From Variovorax boronicumulans (GTDB lineage: Bacteria > Pseudomonadota > Gammaproteobacteria > Burkholderiales > Burkholderiaceae_C): a stretch of DNA of 64,000 bases. The stretch lies in the NCBI RefSeq assembly GCF_019352895.1, contig NZ_JAAAFX010000005.1, forward strand, positions 5,654 through 69,653, written 5' to 3'. Shown in pieces: positions 62,639-64,000 of this stretch. A program made the position numbers and the translations under genes. The notes under the pieces were generated by a model. The model ran no database searches. It saw nothing but the letters and a program-made list of their open reading frames with translations, and was not told the origin of the DNA. Positions within the stretch are counted from its first letter, which is position 1, and every line of letters begins with the position of its first letter.

Positions 62639-63031
62639 ATGATTGGTGAATGGAACAATGGAACCGGCCGTCGCAAATCCAGCGTCGCCCGTGTGTTCAT
62701 GAAAAAAGGCACCGGCAAGATCACGGTCAATGGCAAGGACATCCAGGCCTACTTCGGCCGCGAAACGTCCATCATGATCGCGAAGCAGCCGCTGTTCCTG
62801 ACGAACAACGTCGAAGCTTTCGACATCATGATCAACGTGGCCGGTGGCGGCGAATCGGGTCAAGCCGGCGCTGCGCGCCACGGCATCACCCGTGCCCTGA
62901 TCGACTACGACGCGACGCTCAAGCCGGTGTTGAGCCAGGCTGGCTTCGTGACGCGCGATGCGCGTGAAGTCGAGCGTAAGAAGGTCGGTCTGCACTCCGC
63001 ACGCCGCCGCAAGCAATTCTCGAAGCGCTGA
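62639..63031 (+). CDS. rpsI: 30S ribosomal protein S9
   Basis: A 130-residue ribosomal protein. [20 protein letters not shown] at the N-terminus, [20 protein letters not shown] in the middle and the basic tail [11 protein letters not shown], which reaches the P-site tRNA, are diagnostic. It follows rplM by 11 bp. Confidence 0.98.
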   Translation: MIGEWNNGTGRRKSSVARVFMKKGTGKITVNGKDIQAYFGRETSIMIAKQPLFLTNNVEAFDIMINVAGGGESGQAGAARHGITRALIDYDATLKPVLSQAGFVTRDAREVERKKVGLHSARRRKQFSKR

Positions 63032-63151
63032 TTCGCTACTACGGACCTGCATGGCCGCGTTGCAATCCTCGCCGGACGTCAGTCCGGCTCCGGGTTGCGC
63101 CTTGCCCTGCAGGCCCTCGCTACGCGAATATATGCACTTCGTTTGTGCCGA

Positions 63152-63175
63152 AAGCCGCCTCCGGGCGGCTTTTTG
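63152..63175 (+). terminator. rplM-rpsI operon terminator
   Basis: AAAGCCGCC-TCCG-GGCGGCTTT followed by further T residues; a 9-bp perfect stem, about 120 bp after the rpsI stop and at the end of the first repeat copy. Confidence 0.8.
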
Positions 63176-63285
63176 TCGCCTGCTTTCCGCAGGCGAGGTT
63201 GCGAGCCGTCGCCAGACTCGGTTCCGGTTCGCGCCTTGCGCTGCAGGCCCTCGCGACGCGAATATCCGCACTTCGTGCATTGCCG

Positions 63286-63310
63286 AAAGCCGCCCTCCGG
63301 GCGGCTTTCG
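63286..63310. terminator. Second hairpin of the repeated module
   Basis: GAAAGCCGCCC-TCC-GGGCGGCTTTC is a perfect 11-bp stem with no long T-run. It repeats the terminator stem of the first copy and lies 64 bp before erpA. Confidence 0.6.
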
Positions 63311-63373
63311 CTTTGTTGAAGTAGCATCCTCCCATTGGCCGCTTGTTCGGCCCACCCCACAGGAGTCCCGCAC

Positions 63374-63745
63374 ATGAGCGCTGTTGCCGAAACCATCCAG
63401 ACCCCCACCCAGATGCCCGAGCCGATCGTCTTCACCGACAGTGCCGCCGCCAAGGTGGCCGATCTGATCGCCGAGGAAGGCAATCCCGAGCTCAAGTTGC
63501 GGGTGTTCGTGCAAGGCGGCGGCTGCTCGGGCTTCCAGTACGGCTTCACCTTCGACGAGATCACCAACGAAGACGACACGACCATGACCAAGAACGGCGT
63601 GTCGCTGTTGATCGACGCCATGAGCTACCAGTACCTGGTCGGCGCCGAGATCGACTACAAGGAAGACCTCCAGGGCGCCCAGTTCGTGATCAAGAACCCC
63701 AACGCCACCAGCACCTGCGGCTGCGGCTCGAGCTTCTCGGCCTGA
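63374..63745 (+). CDS. erpA: Iron-sulfur cluster insertion protein ErpA
   Basis: A 123-residue A-type carrier. Its three cluster ligands are the Cys in [11 protein letters not shown] and the pair in the C-terminal CGCGSSF. It delivers Fe-S clusters to enzymes including those of isoprenoid synthesis. AGGAG at 63361-63365 supports the ATG at 63374. About 20 variable residues precede the conserved fold. Confidence 0.95.
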   Translation: MSAVAETIQTPTQMPEPIVFTDSAAAKVADLIAEEGNPELKLRVFVQGGGCSGFQYGFTFDEITNEDDTTMTKNGVSLLIDAMSYQYLVGAEIDYKEDLQGAQFVIKNPNATSTCGCGSSFSA

Positions 63746-63799
63746 ACCCGCGATCACGAGGGTGCCGGTCTTGCGTCTGACCCCCTCGATCTCCCGACA

Positions 63800-63821
63800 A
63801 ACCGCCTCAGGGCGGTTTTTT
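63800..63821 (+). terminator. erpA terminator
   Basis: AACCGCC-TCAG-GGCGGTT with a run of six T; a 7-bp stem, 54 bp after the erpA stop. Confidence 0.85.
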
Positions 63822-63864
63822 GTTGCCTGCCGTGCGCCTCGTCGCGGCGTCTTTGCTCATTCCC

Positions 63865-64000
63865 ATGGCTTCTGAGATCTCGGCTCGCAAGAGCCTCCTG
63901 TGGCTGGTCGCGGTCGGCTTCTTCATGCAGACGCTGGACGCGACCATCATCAACACCGCGCTGCCGGCCATGGCCGCAAGCCTGGGCGAGAGCCCGCTGC
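63865..64000 (+). CDS. MFS transporter, DHA2 family (MdtD-like), N-terminal part
   Basis: The first 45 codons of a gene cut by the right edge. The protein begins [45 protein letters not shown], close to E. coli MdtD ([27 protein letters not shown]). The DxTIxNTALP motif of TM1 is present. In-frame GTG (63832) and TTG (63853) are alternative starts. Full length and substrate cannot be judged. Confidence 0.8.
   Translation, partial: MASEISARKSLLWLVAVGFFMQTLDATIINTALPAMAASLGESPL

Larger units (their letters stand above)
63087..63315 (+). repeat. Two direct copies of a terminator-bearing repeat
   Basis: Copies at about 63087-63175 and 63221-63315 (period 134). Both carry a GCGCCTTGC-type start, CTGCAGGCCCTCGC, ACGCGAATAT, GCACTTCGT and a hairpin with the AAAGCCGCC stem. 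They account for almost all of the 342-bp gap between rpsI and erpA; no gene is seen in it. Confidence 0.75.

Noticed and set aside
63079..63621. Open frames across the rpsI-erpA gap on both strands
   Set aside because: They follow the repeat units and terminators and encode no recognisable protein.

Overview
The window is a chromosomal segment of a GC-rich betaproteobacterium. Burkholderiales, family Comamonadaceae, close to Variovorax, fits best. The reasons are: strong G/C third-position bias; two orphan Bug-type tricarboxylate receptors; a leucine/isovalerate (liu) catabolic cluster; an S-adenosylhomocysteine riboswitch in front of an ahcY-tlyA-metF run; and the rplM-rpsI-erpA order. The taxonomic call is an inference from gene content. 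No tRNA, rRNA, CRISPR array, insertion sequence or prophage was seen. Most of the window is compact core or metabolic sequence; the Fic gene is the only clearly AT-richer patch.

Layout. 1-5.4 kb: an IclR-type regulator (cut by the window edge) diverges from a translationally coupled operon of acyl-CoA ligase, citrate-synthase-fold lyase, an internally duplicated protein of unknown function, SDR dehydrogenase and Bug receptor. Two related 17-bp inverted repeats lie in the divergent gap. 5.4-17.1 kb: GST, HSL-type esterase, two MFS exporters, a DUF3304 lipoprotein, an S9 peptidase lipoprotein diverging from a two-component system, a RIO-type kinase and an AraC-type regulator. 17.2-29.4 kb: isovaleryl-CoA dehydrogenase, acyl-CoA synthetase, both methylcrotonyl-CoA carboxylase subunits, methylglutaconyl-CoA hydratase and HMG-CoA lyase, i.e. 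the route from isovaleryl-CoA to acetoacetate and acetyl-CoA. Several unrelated genes are inserted between them.

29.4-34.1 kb: small housekeeping genes (YbaK-like, DUF1289, HCCA isomerase-like), an MHS-type permease with a large periplasmic insertion, a 50-residue membrane protein and a branched-chain-type ABC receptor. 34.2-40 kb: a 1,907-residue tandem UvrA. 40-48.5 kb: SMP-30 lactonase, a lipoprotein, a second Bug receptor, a Fic protein behind an operator-rich promoter, an 80-bp direct repeat, GabD, a TetR/MFS pair with two operators, and a HAD phosphatase. 48.6-56.9 kb: an ABC-2 exporter (ATPase plus two permeases) and, on the minus strand, prfC followed by a three-gene cassette resembling the GtrA/GtrB/GtrC lipid-linked glycosylation system.

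57-64 kb: SAH riboswitch, ahcY, tlyA, metF and rlpA as a methyl-cycle run; rlmJ; then rplM-rpsI, a duplicated terminator-bearing repeat, erpA, and the start of an MdtD-like MFS exporter cut by the window end. The most useful points for follow-up are the duplicated-domain protein of the first operon, the two-site operator architectures (IclR, Fic, TetR), the tandem UvrA, the Gtr-like cassette and the repeated terminator modules.
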